From positions 100,668-164,667 of the forward strand of contig NZ_JSBW02000041.1 of the NCBI RefSeq assembly GCF_000772705.2: DNA of 64,000 nucleotides, in the 5' to 3' direction. This document shows positions 46,568 through 55,435 of the stretch, in pieces. The DNA comes from Xanthomonas vasicola (GTDB taxonomy: Bacteria > Pseudomonadota > Gammaproteobacteria > Xanthomonadales > Xanthomonadaceae). Position numbers and translations under genes: made by a program. Position 1 is the stretch's first letter; each line of letters starts with the position of its first letter. The notes beneath the pieces are model-generated. The model saw nothing but the letters and a program-made list of their open reading frames with translations, had not been told where the DNA came from and did not search any database.

Positions 46568-47697
46568 GCGGTCAGCACCACGCCGTCGTCTTCGCCCCAG
46601 CTCACCCACACGGTGTCGCCCCAGGTTAGCGCTTCGCTGGCCCAGCGCTGGCGATTGGCGAAGTTGGCCATCAGCTTGACCCCACTCGGCAAGCGCACGT
46701 GATACACCGAATGGCTGCCGAAATAGGCGATATCTTCGATCACACCCTGCGCCTTGTTGCAGGCCTGCGTTGGCGCGCCCTTGCCGATGACGAGCTTTTC
46801 CGGGCGCAGCGCGAACGCCACCGCCTGCCCTTCGAAGCCGGTGATGCCGTGACCGATGTGGATGCAGGCATCGAATGCAGACGTCTTCAAGGCGACGTAA
46901 TCCGGTTGGTCTTCGGCAATCACTGCATCGATCAGATTGACCGAGCCGATGAACTCGGCCGCAAAGCGATTGGCCGGTTGCTCGTAGATTTCGTCGGGCG
47001 TGCCGATCTGCTGGATCCAGCCCTGATCCATCAGCGCGATGCGGGTGGCCATGGTCATCGCCTCTTCCTGATCGTGGGTGACCATGACGCAGGTGACGCA
47101 GGAGGTTTCAATGATGTTGACCAGCTCCAGCTGCATCTGCGAGCGCAGCTTTTTATCCAGCGCGCCCATCGGCTCGTCCAGCAACAACAGCTTGGGTCGC
47201 TTGGCCAGCGAGCGCGCCAGAGCCACGCGTTGCTGCTGCCCGCCGGAGAGCTGATGCGGCTTGCGCTTGGCTAGCGTGCCAAGCTGCACCAGCTCGAGCA
47301 TCTCGCCGACACGGGTGGCGACCGCAGTCTTGGACACGCCTTCCTGCTTCAACCCGAAAGCGATGTTCTGCTCTACGCTCATATGCGGAAACAGCGCATA
47401 CGACTGGAACATCATGTTGATCGGGCGTTCGTACGGCGGCAGCGCGTCGATGGGCTGGCCATCCAGGACGATGCGCCCTTTGGTCGGGCGCTCGAACCCC
47501 GCAAGACAGCGCAACAGCGTGGATTTGCCGCTGCCCGAGCCGCCCAGCAGCGCGAAAATTTCGCCCTTGCGGATCTGCAGGCTAACATCGTCGACCGCGA
47601 CGAATCCGTCGAACTCCTTGCGGACCGCGTTGATGCTCAGGTAACCGCTGCCGTCAGGAGCAACGTGCGGCTGCGGCGTGGTCTCGGGCGATGCCAT
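46564..47697 (-). CDS. potG: polyamine ABC transporter ATPase PotG
   Basis: The 377-residue ATPase has Walker A LLGGSGSGKSTLLRC near residues 50-64, the signature HQLSGGQQQRVALARSL, Walker B LLLLDEPMGALDKK, the switch His in VMVTHDQEEAMTMA, and a C-terminal TOBE/OB domain (about 295-375). It energises PotH/PotI. ATG at 47697 is preferred to the frame start at 47796, which enters the MITE-like copy 5 region. It is separated from the binding-protein gene by an inserted efflux operon. Confidence 0.95.
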   Translation of the reverse strand: MASPETTPQPHVAPDGSGYLSINAVRKEFDGFVAVDDVSLQIRKGEIFALLGGSGSGKSTLLRCLAGFERPTKGRIVLDGQPIDALPPYERPINMMFQSYALFPHMSVEQNIAFGLKQEGVSKTAVATRVGEMLELVQLGTLAKRKPHQLSGGQQQRVALARSLAKRPKLLLLDEPMGALDKKLRSQMQLELVNIIETSCVTCVMVTHDQEEAMTMATRIALMDQGWIQQIGTPDEIYEQPANRFAAEFIGSVNLIDAVIAEDQPDYVALKTSAFDACIHIGHGITGFEGQAVAFALRPEKLVIGKGAPTQACNKAQGVIEDIAYFGSHSVYHVRLPSGVKLMANFANRQRWASEALTWGDTVWVSWGEDDGVVLTA

Positions 47698-47714
47698 CGA
47701 ACCTCTCATTCTTC

Positions 47715-47847
47715 CCAATGCAGGCTGCCAACACAGCGACCGACGACCATCGTGGCAAAACGCGAGCGCGGCACTGTGCTTGAATCCGCCGCGCAACTGC
47801 CACGGTCGCCTGGCAGTTGCGCAGTTGCGTTGCTAGCGGCGCTCAGC
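47715..47847 (-). mobile_element. MITE-like element, copy 5 (degenerate)
   Basis: The right half matches copy 1 by eye: CGCCTGGCAGTTGCGCAGTT at 47808-47827 then GCGTTGCTAGCGGCGCTCAG at 47827-47846. The left end (GGCTGCCAACACAGCGACC near 47723) is weak. The terminal CTGAG includes the TGA stop of the outer-membrane factor gene. Inside it, GCAACTGCCA (47793-47802) and TGGCAGTTGC (47811-47820) form a perfect hairpin. Confidence 0.45.
47793..47820. terminator. hairpin between the efflux operon and potGHI
   Basis: A perfect 10-bp stem, GCAACTGCCA/TGGCAGTTGC with an 8-base loop, lies 23 bases beyond the outer-membrane factor stop on the minus strand. It would separate the efflux transcript from potG. 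There is no T-run. Confidence 0.5.
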
Positions 47848-49336
47848 GCGCGCCCTGCGCCTGCTCGCTCCAACCCAATCCCAAACTCTTCTGCAGGGCG
47901 ACGTAGTTCACCAGCAATTGCACCTGCGCCTGCGCGGCGGCGTCCTGTGCCGACAACTGCTGGCGCTGTACATCCAGCACATCGATGGATGAGGTGGCGC
48001 CGGCATCGCGACGTTGCTGCATCAGCCCGGCCGAGCGCGTGGCCGAGGCTTCGGCCTGGCGCGCGACCACCAGCTGCTTGCGTGCTGAACCGAAGCGCGC
48101 CAACGCCGAATTGGCATCCTGCAACGCAGCCAACACCGTACCTTCGTACGCCGCCGCACGACCGGCATTGCCGGCGCGCGCCTGCTCCACCTGCGCGCGG
48201 GTCTTGCCGAAATCGAAGATCGACCAGCGCAGCATCGGCACGGCCAACGTGGTCAGCGCATCGGAGTTGAAATCGCTCGGCGAGCCGGCGACCCAACTCA
48301 ATCCGCCCAGCAGACTGACCTGCGGGAAATAGCCGTTCAAGGCCTCGCCGATCTGCGCACTGGACGCGGCCAGCTCACGCTCGGCCTTGCGCACGTCCGG
48401 GCGCCGGCGGATCAGCGCGCCGGCATCGTCCACGCGCACCTGGGTGGGCAACATCGGCAGCGGCTGCGGCGTAGCCAGCTGCGCATCCAGCGCGCCAGGC
48501 TCGCGTCCGACCATCAGCGCCAGCTGGTCCAGCGCTTCCTGCGATTGCATTTCCAACGGCAGGCGCTGCGCTTCCTGCTGCTGCACCTGAGTGGCGATCT
48601 GCTCGACCTGCAGGTCCGACGCGGCGCCCTGCCCACGACGTTGCTGCACCAACTGCAAGGTCTGGCGGATCTTGCCCAGGTTGGCATCGGCAATCGCCAG
48701 GCGGGCCTGCAAGCCGCGGTAGTTGAGGTAGACCTGCCCGACTTCGGCGGCCAGCTGCACTTGCGCATCGGCCAGCTCGGCCTCGGAGGCTTGCGCCTGT
48801 GCCAACGCACCTTCGGCGGCGCGGCGGCGGCGGCCGAAGAAATCCAGCTCCCAGCTCGCATCGAAACCGGCGCTGTAGATCTGGGCCTTTTCCAGATCCA
48901 GCGCCTGGTTGCCGGCAGCCGGTGACTGGCCGGGCTGGCCTTGTTGCTGCAGCCCACCCAGCGTATCGACGATGGTCTGCGGCGGCTCGGCGTAGGCATA
49001 TAGCGCGCTGGCATTGAGCTTAGGCAAGCGCTCGGCGCGGCGTTGCTGCGCCAGCGCGCGGTTGGCGCGTAACCGCGCCTGCGCGGCGCGCAAGTTGGGG
49101 CTGTCGGCCAATGCCTGGGTGACCAACTGGGTGAGGGTCGGGTCGTGCAGTTCTTCCCACCAATGGTTCAACGGTGCGGCGGCGACCACATCCGCACCAC
49201 TGGCGCGATGCAGCGCCGGCGCCTGTATCGCCGCATCGGCTACGGCCGGCGGCTTGGTGTAGTTGGGGCCGAGCATGCAGCCGCCGAGCAGCAGCGTGCT
49301 CAACGCCACCGCCAGCGGCATGCGGATCAGGCGCAT
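47843..49336 (-). CDS. outer-membrane efflux factor (NodT/OprM-like lipoprotein)
   Basis: The 497-residue protein has a lipoprotein signal with lipobox LLGGC near residues 16-20 and PNYTKPP directly after, as in OprM/NodT proteins. It has two OEP repeats rich in Ala/Gln coiled coil (LRAAQARLRANRALAQQRRA; RRRPDVRKAERELAASSAQI; FPQVSLLGGLSWVAG). It forms the TolC-like outer-membrane channel for the EmrAB pump just upstream. ATG at 49336 lies 4 bases after the emrB stop. Confidence 0.94.
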   Translation of the reverse strand: MRLIRMPLAVALSTLLLGGCMLGPNYTKPPAVADAAIQAPALHRASGADVVAAAPLNHWWEELHDPTLTQLVTQALADSPNLRAAQARLRANRALAQQRRAERLPKLNASALYAYAEPPQTIVDTLGGLQQQGQPGQSPAAGNQALDLEKAQIYSAGFDASWELDFFGRRRRAAEGALAQAQASEAELADAQVQLAAEVGQVYLNYRGLQARLAIADANLGKIRQTLQLVQQRRGQGAASDLQVEQIATQVQQQEAQRLPLEMQSQEALDQLALMVGREPGALDAQLATPQPLPMLPTQVRVDDAGALIRRRPDVRKAERELAASSAQIGEALNGYFPQVSLLGGLSWVAGSPSDFNSDALTTLAVPMLRWSIFDFGKTRAQVEQARAGNAGRAAAYEGTVLAALQDANSALARFGSARKQLVVARQAEASATRSAGLMQQRRDAGATSSIDVLDVQRQQLSAQDAAAQAQVQLLVNYVALQKSLGLGWSEQAQGAR

Positions 49337-49340
49337 GGAA

Positions 49341-50927
49341 TCAGTGCATTGCAAGGTGCGCCCCCTTGGGTAACGGCTTGAGCAAAAAGGCCAGCGGAAT
49401 CGTGCAGACCACGATCACGCCGAAGATCCAGAACAGATCGCTATAGGTCATTACCAGGGCCTGCTGCTGCACCAACCGGGCCAGCTGCGCGACCGAGCGA
49501 ATGGCCGCCTCGCCGCCGGCGCTGGCCTGCATCTGTGCAGTGATCCCAGCCAGAAAATCCTGCGCACGCGACGAATTGGCAGTGACGGCGCTGCCGATGG
49601 TTTCGGTGTGGAAGGTCATGCGGCGCTCCTGAAAGGTGGAGATCAGCGCCAGACCGACCGAGCCGCCCAGGTTGCGGCCGGCATTGAACAAGCCGGAGGC
49701 ATCGCCTGCCAGTTTCGGCGGAACCGACGAAATCGCCGCCTGATTGAGCGACATCATTGCCAGCGCCAGGCCGCATCCCTGCAGCAACTGCCCGGCAACA
49801 AAATGCGTGCCCACGGTGTCGGCGGTCAGCGTCAGATTGGCGAAGCAGGCAGCGGCAAAACAGATCAACCCGGCAATCACCAGAATGCGCACGTCCACCG
49901 TTTCCAGCAGCTTGGGCATCATCGGCATCAGCAGCACGGTCGGCAGCCCGGACAGTAGCAGCACATAGCCAGCCTGCTCGGTGTTGTAGCCGGAGATCAC
50001 CGCCAGGAACTGCGGAATCATGTACATGACGCCGAACAGGATCATGCCCACCGCCATCACCATAATGAAGACCGCGCCGAAGCTGCGATGCACCAGCAGC
50101 GACAGCCGGATCACCGGAGGCCGGCGCCGAAATTGACTGATCACCAAGGCGATGAATCCGCTCAGCGCAATCAGGCTCAGCGTATTGATCTCGCTGGACT
50201 CGAACCAACGCTCGCGCTGGCCTTCTTCCAGCACCACAGTCAGCCCGCCAAGACCGGCAGTCAGCCCATAGATGCCTAACCAATCAGCATTGAGCAGGCC
50301 GGCCCAGTCGCCTTTCTCATGCGTGAGGCCGAGCAGGAGCAATGCGACCAGACCAACGCAGATCGGCACGTTGATGAAAAACGCGTAGTGCCAGCTGACG
50401 TTTTCGGTGAGCCAGCCACCGAGCAGCGGGCCGACCACTGGGCCCATGATCACGGTCATGCCGAACAGCGCCGTGCCCATGGTCTGCTGGCTCGGCGGTA
50501 GCCGCGTGGCCACGATGGTCAACGCAGTCGGAATCAAGGCACCACCGGCCAGACCCTGCCCCACGCGCCCGATGATCATCATCGTCAACGACGTCGATAG
50601 CCCGCACACCACCGAAAACGCGGTGAACATCACCGCGCAGATCAGCAAAAAGTTGCGCAGGCCCAGCGTGCGCACGAACCAACCGGTCAGCGGGATCATG
50701 ATGATCTCGGCGACCAGATACGCGGTGGAGATCCAGGTGCCTTCGGTGCCGCTGGCGCCGACTTCGCCCTGGATGGTGGGCAGCGCGGCATTGACGATGG
50801 AAATATCCAGCGTCGCCATGAACGAGCCGATGGTGCCGGCCAGCACCGCCAACCAGGCACCCGGCTCGGCCTTCTCGCGCTGGGCGCTACCGCCGGCATG
50901 CGGGCCGGTGGCGGCAGTTGCACTCAT
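49341..50927 (-). CDS. emrB: DHA2-family (EmrB-like) MFS efflux pump
   Basis: The 528-residue transporter has 14 predicted transmembrane helices, with AVLAGTIGSFMATLDISIVN as TM1 (motif D1), motif A-like VRTLGLRNFLLICAVMFT, and motif C GPVVGPLLGGWLTENVSWHY near 155-174. It is a drug/proton antiporter working with the EmrA adaptor and outer-membrane factor. It overlaps emrA by four bases (ATGA). The native substrate is unknown; its place inside a polyamine locus makes polyamine or toxic amine export a possibility (inference). Confidence 0.94.
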   Translation of the reverse strand: MSATAATGPHAGGSAQREKAEPGAWLAVLAGTIGSFMATLDISIVNAALPTIQGEVGASGTEGTWISTAYLVAEIIMIPLTGWFVRTLGLRNFLLICAVMFTAFSVVCGLSTSLTMMIIGRVGQGLAGGALIPTALTIVATRLPPSQQTMGTALFGMTVIMGPVVGPLLGGWLTENVSWHYAFFINVPICVGLVALLLLGLTHEKGDWAGLLNADWLGIYGLTAGLGGLTVVLEEGQRERWFESSEINTLSLIALSGFIALVISQFRRRPPVIRLSLLVHRSFGAVFIMVMAVGMILFGVMYMIPQFLAVISGYNTEQAGYVLLLSGLPTVLLMPMMPKLLETVDVRILVIAGLICFAAACFANLTLTADTVGTHFVAGQLLQGCGLALAMMSLNQAAISSVPPKLAGDASGLFNAGRNLGGSVGLALISTFQERRMTFHTETIGSAVTANSSRAQDFLAGITAQMQASAGGEAAIRSVAQLARLVQQQALVMTYSDLFWIFGVIVVCTIPLAFLLKPLPKGAHLAMH

Positions 50928-52126
50928 CGCGCGCGCTCCTGCTCCTGCACGCGGTCGGATTCCTCTTCGGCACGCTGCTTGGCGTCCTTGGCCGAGCGCG
51001 TGTCGACGGTAACTTCCACCGACATGCCCGGCACCAGCACCTTGCGCGCCTCGTCGCCGGCCAGCACGCGAATGCGCACCGGCACGCGCTGCACCACCTT
51101 GGTGAAGTTGCCGGTGGCGTTTTCCGGCGGCAGCAACGCGAACTGCGAGCCGGTGCCCGGCGACAGGCTCTCGACCTTGCCGTGCAGCTTAACGCCAGAC
51201 AGCGCATCGACCTCGATTTCGGCCGGCTGGCCGGGGCGCATCAGGCCGACCTGGGTTTCCTTGAAATTGGCGACCAGATACAGCGATTCCTGCGGCACGA
51301 TGGTCATGGTGCGGGTGCCGGCGCCAAGGAACTGGCCTACCTGCACGGTCTTGTCGCCGACCCGGCCGTGGATGCGGCTGGTCAGACGGGTGTCTTCCAC
51401 CGCCACGCGTGCCTGGTCGGCGTCGGCGGTGGCCTGCTTCACGCCCGCCTGCGCCTGCTCCAGCTGCGCGCGGCTGGCCTGGATCTGGCTTTCGCCGGCC
51501 TTGGCCTGCGCCTGCGCAGCGTCGTACTGGGCGCGTGCGCGAGCAAGATCGTGCTGCAGGCTTTCCTGGTGCTCGTGGGTATCAGCGCCGGAGGCGGCCA
51601 ACGGCGCAAAGCGCTTCACTTCGGCCTGAGCGAACTTGAGGCTAGCAGCCGCTGCGGTGACCTGGGTACGCGCCTGCAACAACGCCGATTCCTGCGCGGA
51701 GACATTGGCGGTGGCAGCGACGATATCGGCCTGACGCGCAGCAATTGCGGCTTCGGCTTGCTGCAAGGTGGCCTGATAGGTGCGATCGTCGATCTGCAGC
51801 AGCGGCTGGCCGGCCTCCACGATCTGGTTGTCGCTCACCAGCACCTTGGTCACGTAACCGCTGACACGCGGCGCCACGGCCACCGAATCGGCCTGCAGAT
51901 AGGCGTTATTGGTCTGCTGCATGTAGCGGCCCTTGATCAGGTAATAGGCCAGCCACACCACCAGCAAGATCAGCACCAGCACCCCGACCAGGATCAGCGT
52001 CCACTTCACCTTGGGGTTCTTCAACGGCGAGGGCTTGGGCGCCTCCTGCTCGTCGCGCGCGCCGGCACCCTGCGCATCCGTGGCCGAAGACTGGCCGTCA
52101 TTGGACTGATGGTCGTGATTGCTCAA
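50924..52126 (-). CDS. emrA: EmrA/HlyD-family membrane fusion protein
   Basis: The protein has a hydrophilic cytoplasmic N-terminus, one transmembrane helix (WTLILVGVLVLILLVVWLAY), a lipoyl domain (AYLQADSVAVAPRVSGYVTK), a long Ala/Gln coiled-coil hairpin and beta-barrel (GRVGDKTVQVGQFLGAGTRT). It connects EmrB to the outer-membrane channel. The frame begins with ATG at 52204, but that ATG lies inside the palindromic operator at 52204-52229. The TTG at 52126 (LSNHDHQSNDG), with AGGACG about 10 bases upstream, is the better start and gives 400 residues. The start choice is inferred. Confidence 0.9.
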   Translation of the reverse strand: MSNHDHQSNDGQSSATDAQGAGARDEQEAPKPSPLKNPKVKWTLILVGVLVLILLVVWLAYYLIKGRYMQQTNNAYLQADSVAVAPRVSGYVTKVLVSDNQIVEAGQPLLQIDDRTYQATLQQAEAAIAARQADIVAATANVSAQESALLQARTQVTAAAASLKFAQAEVKRFAPLAASGADTHEHQESLQHDLARARAQYDAAQAQAKAGESQIQASRAQLEQAQAGVKQATADADQARVAVEDTRLTSRIHGRVGDKTVQVGQFLGAGTRTMTIVPQESLYLVANFKETQVGLMRPGQPAEIEVDALSGVKLHGKVESLSPGTGSQFALLPPENATGNFTKVVQRVPVRIRVLAGDEARKVLVPGMSVEVTVDTRSAKDAKQRAEEESDRVQEQERAR

Positions 52127-52203
52127 AGGATGCGTCCTGTGTGATTGGCGAGGCACGCCATGCGTCTGCCAGATCAGCGGCTTCAGCGAAGGCGGCGCAA
52201 CCA

Positions 52204-52229
52204 TACAATTATTTGTACCGCCCAGTACA
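52204..52229. promoter_or_regulatory. palindromic operator upstream of the efflux operon
   Basis: Two overlapping dyads are present: TACAA-TTAT-TTGTA (52204-52217) and TGTAC-CGCCCA-GTACA (52214-52229). The second has the spacing and TGTAC half-sites of TetR-family operators. The region is A/T-rich against its surroundings and lies about 80-100 bases before the preferred emrA start. No regulator gene is adjacent. Confidence 0.6.
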
Positions 52230-52397
52230 GCTTACGTGACGAGCCGATCGGGTGGCATATGGACTGATGGTCACCTGAGCAAGCGGCCATCGCTCTAAGC
52301 CGCGCGGCGCAATATGTCTGAACTGTTAGAGGTCGATGCCGGACGAGCGCCTCGCTACGCAGCGCAGCGTTCTGTCGCGCACTCCGTACGCGCCGGC

Positions 52398-53513
52398 TCA
52401 ACGACCGGTCTTGATCTCGGTCCACAGCCGCGTGTACAGCCTGTCCACATCCGGCGGATTGATCGCGTAGGTAAACATCTTGGCGGTCACTTCTGGCGGC
52501 GGATAGATGGTGGGGTCGTTACGGATTGCGGCATCCACCAGCGGCGTGGCGGTGCGCACGGGGTTGGCGTAATGGATGAAGTTGGTATTGGCCGCGGCCA
52601 CGTCCGGCTTCAACAGATAATTGATCAAGGCGTAGGCGTTGTCCGGGTGCTTGGCGTCCTTCGGGATGGCCAACATGTCGAACCACTGCGGCGCGCCTTC
52701 CTTCGGAATGGCGTACGCCACCTTGATATTGTTGCCGGCTTCCACTGCGCGGTCGCGCGCCTGGATGATGTCGCCCGACCAGCCCACCGCCAGGCAGGTG
52801 TTGCCGTTGGCCAGCGAGGTCACGTACTGGCTGGAGTGGAAGTTCTGCACATACGGGCGAATGGTCTTGATCAGCGCGGCAGCTTTTTCGATCTCGGCCG
52901 GCGCGGTGCTGTGCGGATCGAGCCCGAGATAATTGAGCGCGATCGGAATCATGTCCGAGGGCGTGTCCAGAATGGTCACTCCGCAATCCTTGAGCTTGGA
53001 CAGATTCTCCGGCTTGAACACCAGATCCCAGCTGTTGGCAACATCGGTGCTGCCGAAGATCGCCTTGAGTTTGTCGACGTTATAGCCAATACCGGTAGTA
53101 CCGATCATGTACGGCACGCCATAGGCATTGTTCGGATCCTGCGCTGCAATGCGGCGCATCACGTCCGGATCCAGATTGACCAGATTGGGGATCTTGCTCT
53201 TGTCCAGCGGCAGGAAGACGCCAGCCTGAATCTGCCGGCCGAAGAAGTTCAGCGTGGGCACCACAACGTCGTAATCACTACCGCCGGCCAGCAACTTCGT
53301 TTCCACCATCTCGTCGCTGTCGAACACGTCATAGGTCACCTTGATGCCGGTGCTCTTTTCGAACGTTGGAATGGTGTCTTCGGCGATGTAATCCGAATAG
53401 TTGTAGACGTTAAGCACCTTGGCCTGCGCAGCGGTCTTGCCGGGCGCGCCACTGCCGCCACAGCCGGACAACAGGGTGATGGACAGCGTCAGGGCGAGCA
53501 GTCGCAGCGTCAT
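52398..53513 (-). CDS. potF: polyamine-binding protein (PotF/SpuD-like lipoprotein)
   Basis: The 371-residue solute-binding protein has a lipoprotein signal (LALTLSITLLSGC, Cys near 18), then VLNVYNYSDYIAEDTIPTFE and VFDSDEMVETKLLAGGSDYD. VPYMIGTTGIGYN and LAVGWSGDIIQARDRA place the acidic/aromatic polyamine pocket, and YALINYLLKPDVAAANTNFI follows. It should deliver putrescine-type polyamines to PotGHI. The lipid anchor differs from the soluble E. coli PotF. It is cut off from potGHI by the efflux trio. Pseudomonas has two such proteins (SpuD, SpuE); here there is one. Confidence 0.95.
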   Translation of the reverse strand: MTLRLLALTLSITLLSGCGGSGAPGKTAAQAKVLNVYNYSDYIAEDTIPTFEKSTGIKVTYDVFDSDEMVETKLLAGGSDYDVVVPTLNFFGRQIQAGVFLPLDKSKIPNLVNLDPDVMRRIAAQDPNNAYGVPYMIGTTGIGYNVDKLKAIFGSTDVANSWDLVFKPENLSKLKDCGVTILDTPSDMIPIALNYLGLDPHSTAPAEIEKAAALIKTIRPYVQNFHSSQYVTSLANGNTCLAVGWSGDIIQARDRAVEAGNNIKVAYAIPKEGAPQWFDMLAIPKDAKHPDNAYALINYLLKPDVAAANTNFIHYANPVRTATPLVDAAIRNDPTIYPPPEVTAKMFTYAINPPDVDRLYTRLWTEIKTGR

Positions 53514-53733
53514 GTGGGTCTCCGGGGCAGCGCGATGTGGGCGGCCGGTGGCGAAGCCGGCCTTGCCCCAGCCTACTCACCGCGCCCGGGTTTGCCCAGC
53601 GCAGCCGGGACTGGCACAGGCGGACATCGCCGCTTGGCGGGCGCGGCAGCTGCTGGATTGCGCCGATGCTCGCGCATGGAGTCACCGATCTCTTCCATTT
53701 CCCCAGCAGTGCTCTCGGTGCGTGCGCGTCGCG

Positions 53734-55101
53734 TTATCTGCCCAGCGCCTGCGCGGTGTCCTCCAGCGCAGCCCAGGCTTTGTCGAACAACTCGTCCACC
53801 TGCTCGCGGGTGATGATCAACGGCGGCGACAGCAACATGGCATCGTAGGTTGCGCGCAGGATTAGCCCGCGCCGCAGGGCGAAATCGCGGCACATCGCTC
53901 CCACACGCCCACGCCCCGGGAAATACACGCCGCGACGCTGCTTGTCCGGCACCAGCTCCAGCGCGCCGACCAGCCCGGCAATGCGCGCCTCGCCAACCAG
54001 CCGGTGCTCGCCTAACGCGGCCCAGCGCTGCGCCAGGTACGGCGCAACCTGCGTGCGCGCAGTTTCGACAATGCCTTCATCCTGCAGCAGCCGCAGATTC
54101 TCCAACGCCACCGCCGCGCACACCGGGTGCCCGGCGTACGTGCCTCCGTGCGCCAGTTCACCGCCTTGGGTCTTGAGCACACCGGCCACGCGGTCGTTGA
54201 ACATCGCTGCCGCCAGCGGGATGTAGCCGGAGGTGATGCCTTTGGCCAGCGTCATCACGTCGGGCTGGAAGCCGAAATACTCCGCGCCGAACCACTCGCC
54301 AGTGCGCCCGAACCCGCAGATCACTTCATCGGCGACCAGCAGCACATCGTAGTGCCGGCAAAGGCGCTCGATTTCCGGCCAGTAACTGCGCGGCGGGAGA
54401 TATACGCCGATCGCGCCCATGATCGGCTCGCCAATAAACGCGGCCACATTTTCCGGCCCGAGCTGCAGAATCTTGTCTTCCAGACGACGCGCCGCCAGCA
54501 GCCCGTATTCCTCCGGATCCATCTCGCCGCCATCGCCGAAGTGATACGGCGGCGCGATGTGGTGGATATCGGCAATCGGCAACCCGCCCTGCGTGTGCAT
54601 GCCCTTCATGCCACCCAGGCTGGCACCGGCCACGGTGGTGCCGTGATAACCATCATGTCGACCGATGAAGATGCGTTTTTGCGGCTGCCCCTGCACCGCC
54701 CAGAAATGTCGCACCAACCGCAGAATGGTGTCGTTAGCCTCCGACCCCGAATTGGCGAAGAACGCATGATTCAAATCGCCGGGTACCAATTCCGCTAGTT
54801 TCGCAGCCAGCTGGATGGTGGGTTCGGTGGTGCACTGAAAGAAGCTGTTGTAATACGCCAACTGCTCCATCTGCCGCGCCGCGGCCTGCGCCAGTTCCTT
54901 GCGCCCGTAGCCGATATTGACGCACCACAAGCCACCGAACGCATCGAGCAATTGGTTGCCATCGGCATCCCAGACATACACGCCCTCACCACGGGTCAGA
55001 ATGCGTGTACCCTTCTGCGCCAATACCGCGTTGTCGTTGAACGGATGCAGATGATGGGCAGCGTCGAGCTGCTGCAACGCGCTGAGCACAGAAGGATCCA
55101 T
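53734..55101 (-). CDS. spuC: class III polyamine aminotransferase (SpuC-like)
   Basis: The 455-residue PLP enzyme has ANSGSEANDTILRLVRHFWA (phosphate/substrate region), HDGYHGTTVAGASLGGMKGM, the Asp in LLVADEVICGFGRTGEWFGA and the PLP lysine in MTLAKGITSGYIPLAAAMF. Its overall type matches SpuC/putrescine-pyruvate aminotransferases that convert putrescine or cadaverine to aminoaldehydes. ATG at 55101 (MDPSVLSALQQLDAAHHLHP) gives family length; the frame extends upstream to 55311 without support. It lies 220 bases before potF. Confidence 0.93.
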   Translation of the reverse strand: MDPSVLSALQQLDAAHHLHPFNDNAVLAQKGTRILTRGEGVYVWDADGNQLLDAFGGLWCVNIGYGRKELAQAAARQMEQLAYYNSFFQCTTEPTIQLAAKLAELVPGDLNHAFFANSGSEANDTILRLVRHFWAVQGQPQKRIFIGRHDGYHGTTVAGASLGGMKGMHTQGGLPIADIHHIAPPYHFGDGGEMDPEEYGLLAARRLEDKILQLGPENVAAFIGEPIMGAIGVYLPPRSYWPEIERLCRHYDVLLVADEVICGFGRTGEWFGAEYFGFQPDVMTLAKGITSGYIPLAAAMFNDRVAGVLKTQGGELAHGGTYAGHPVCAAVALENLRLLQDEGIVETARTQVAPYLAQRWAALGEHRLVGEARIAGLVGALELVPDKQRRGVYFPGRGRVGAMCRDFALRRGLILRATYDAMLLSPPLIITREQVDELFDKAWAALEDTAQALGR

Positions 55102-55435
55102 GACCTGCTCCGCGTGTGGGGAGTTACAAGCATACCCGTCCTGTGTTGCGGCCTCGTGGATGGCATGAGACGTGACAGTCGCGATCTGCTGCGTGCCTGA
55201 CACCGCGCGCACTGCCTGGCATTGCTCTGCGTTGCATTGTCTGCGCTCGACTGGCGCTATAGCGCAGCGGAAAATCGAGACTTCGCCGCAAAGTCGAAGT
55301 GCTATCGACAAGCGCTCTCAGACATCAAAAGAAACCGGACACCGTACCCCCATCGGCCCTTGGGGCACCTTCTCTCCCATAAAGGGGGACAATGTCCCGG
55401 CGGGAGAAGGGAACGCGGCGCGGCGCAAGAACTCC
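55102..55435. other. 334-base gap with hairpin-type repeat
   Basis: The gap between spuC and the first glutamylpolyamine synthetase carries a repeat near 55355-55412: CCTTCTCTCCC (55368-55378), GGGGGACAATGTCCC (55384-55398), and GGGAGAAGG (55402-55410), similar in style to the 29115 repeat. It could attenuate the upstream transcript before spuC. No credible gene is seen. Confidence 0.55.
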
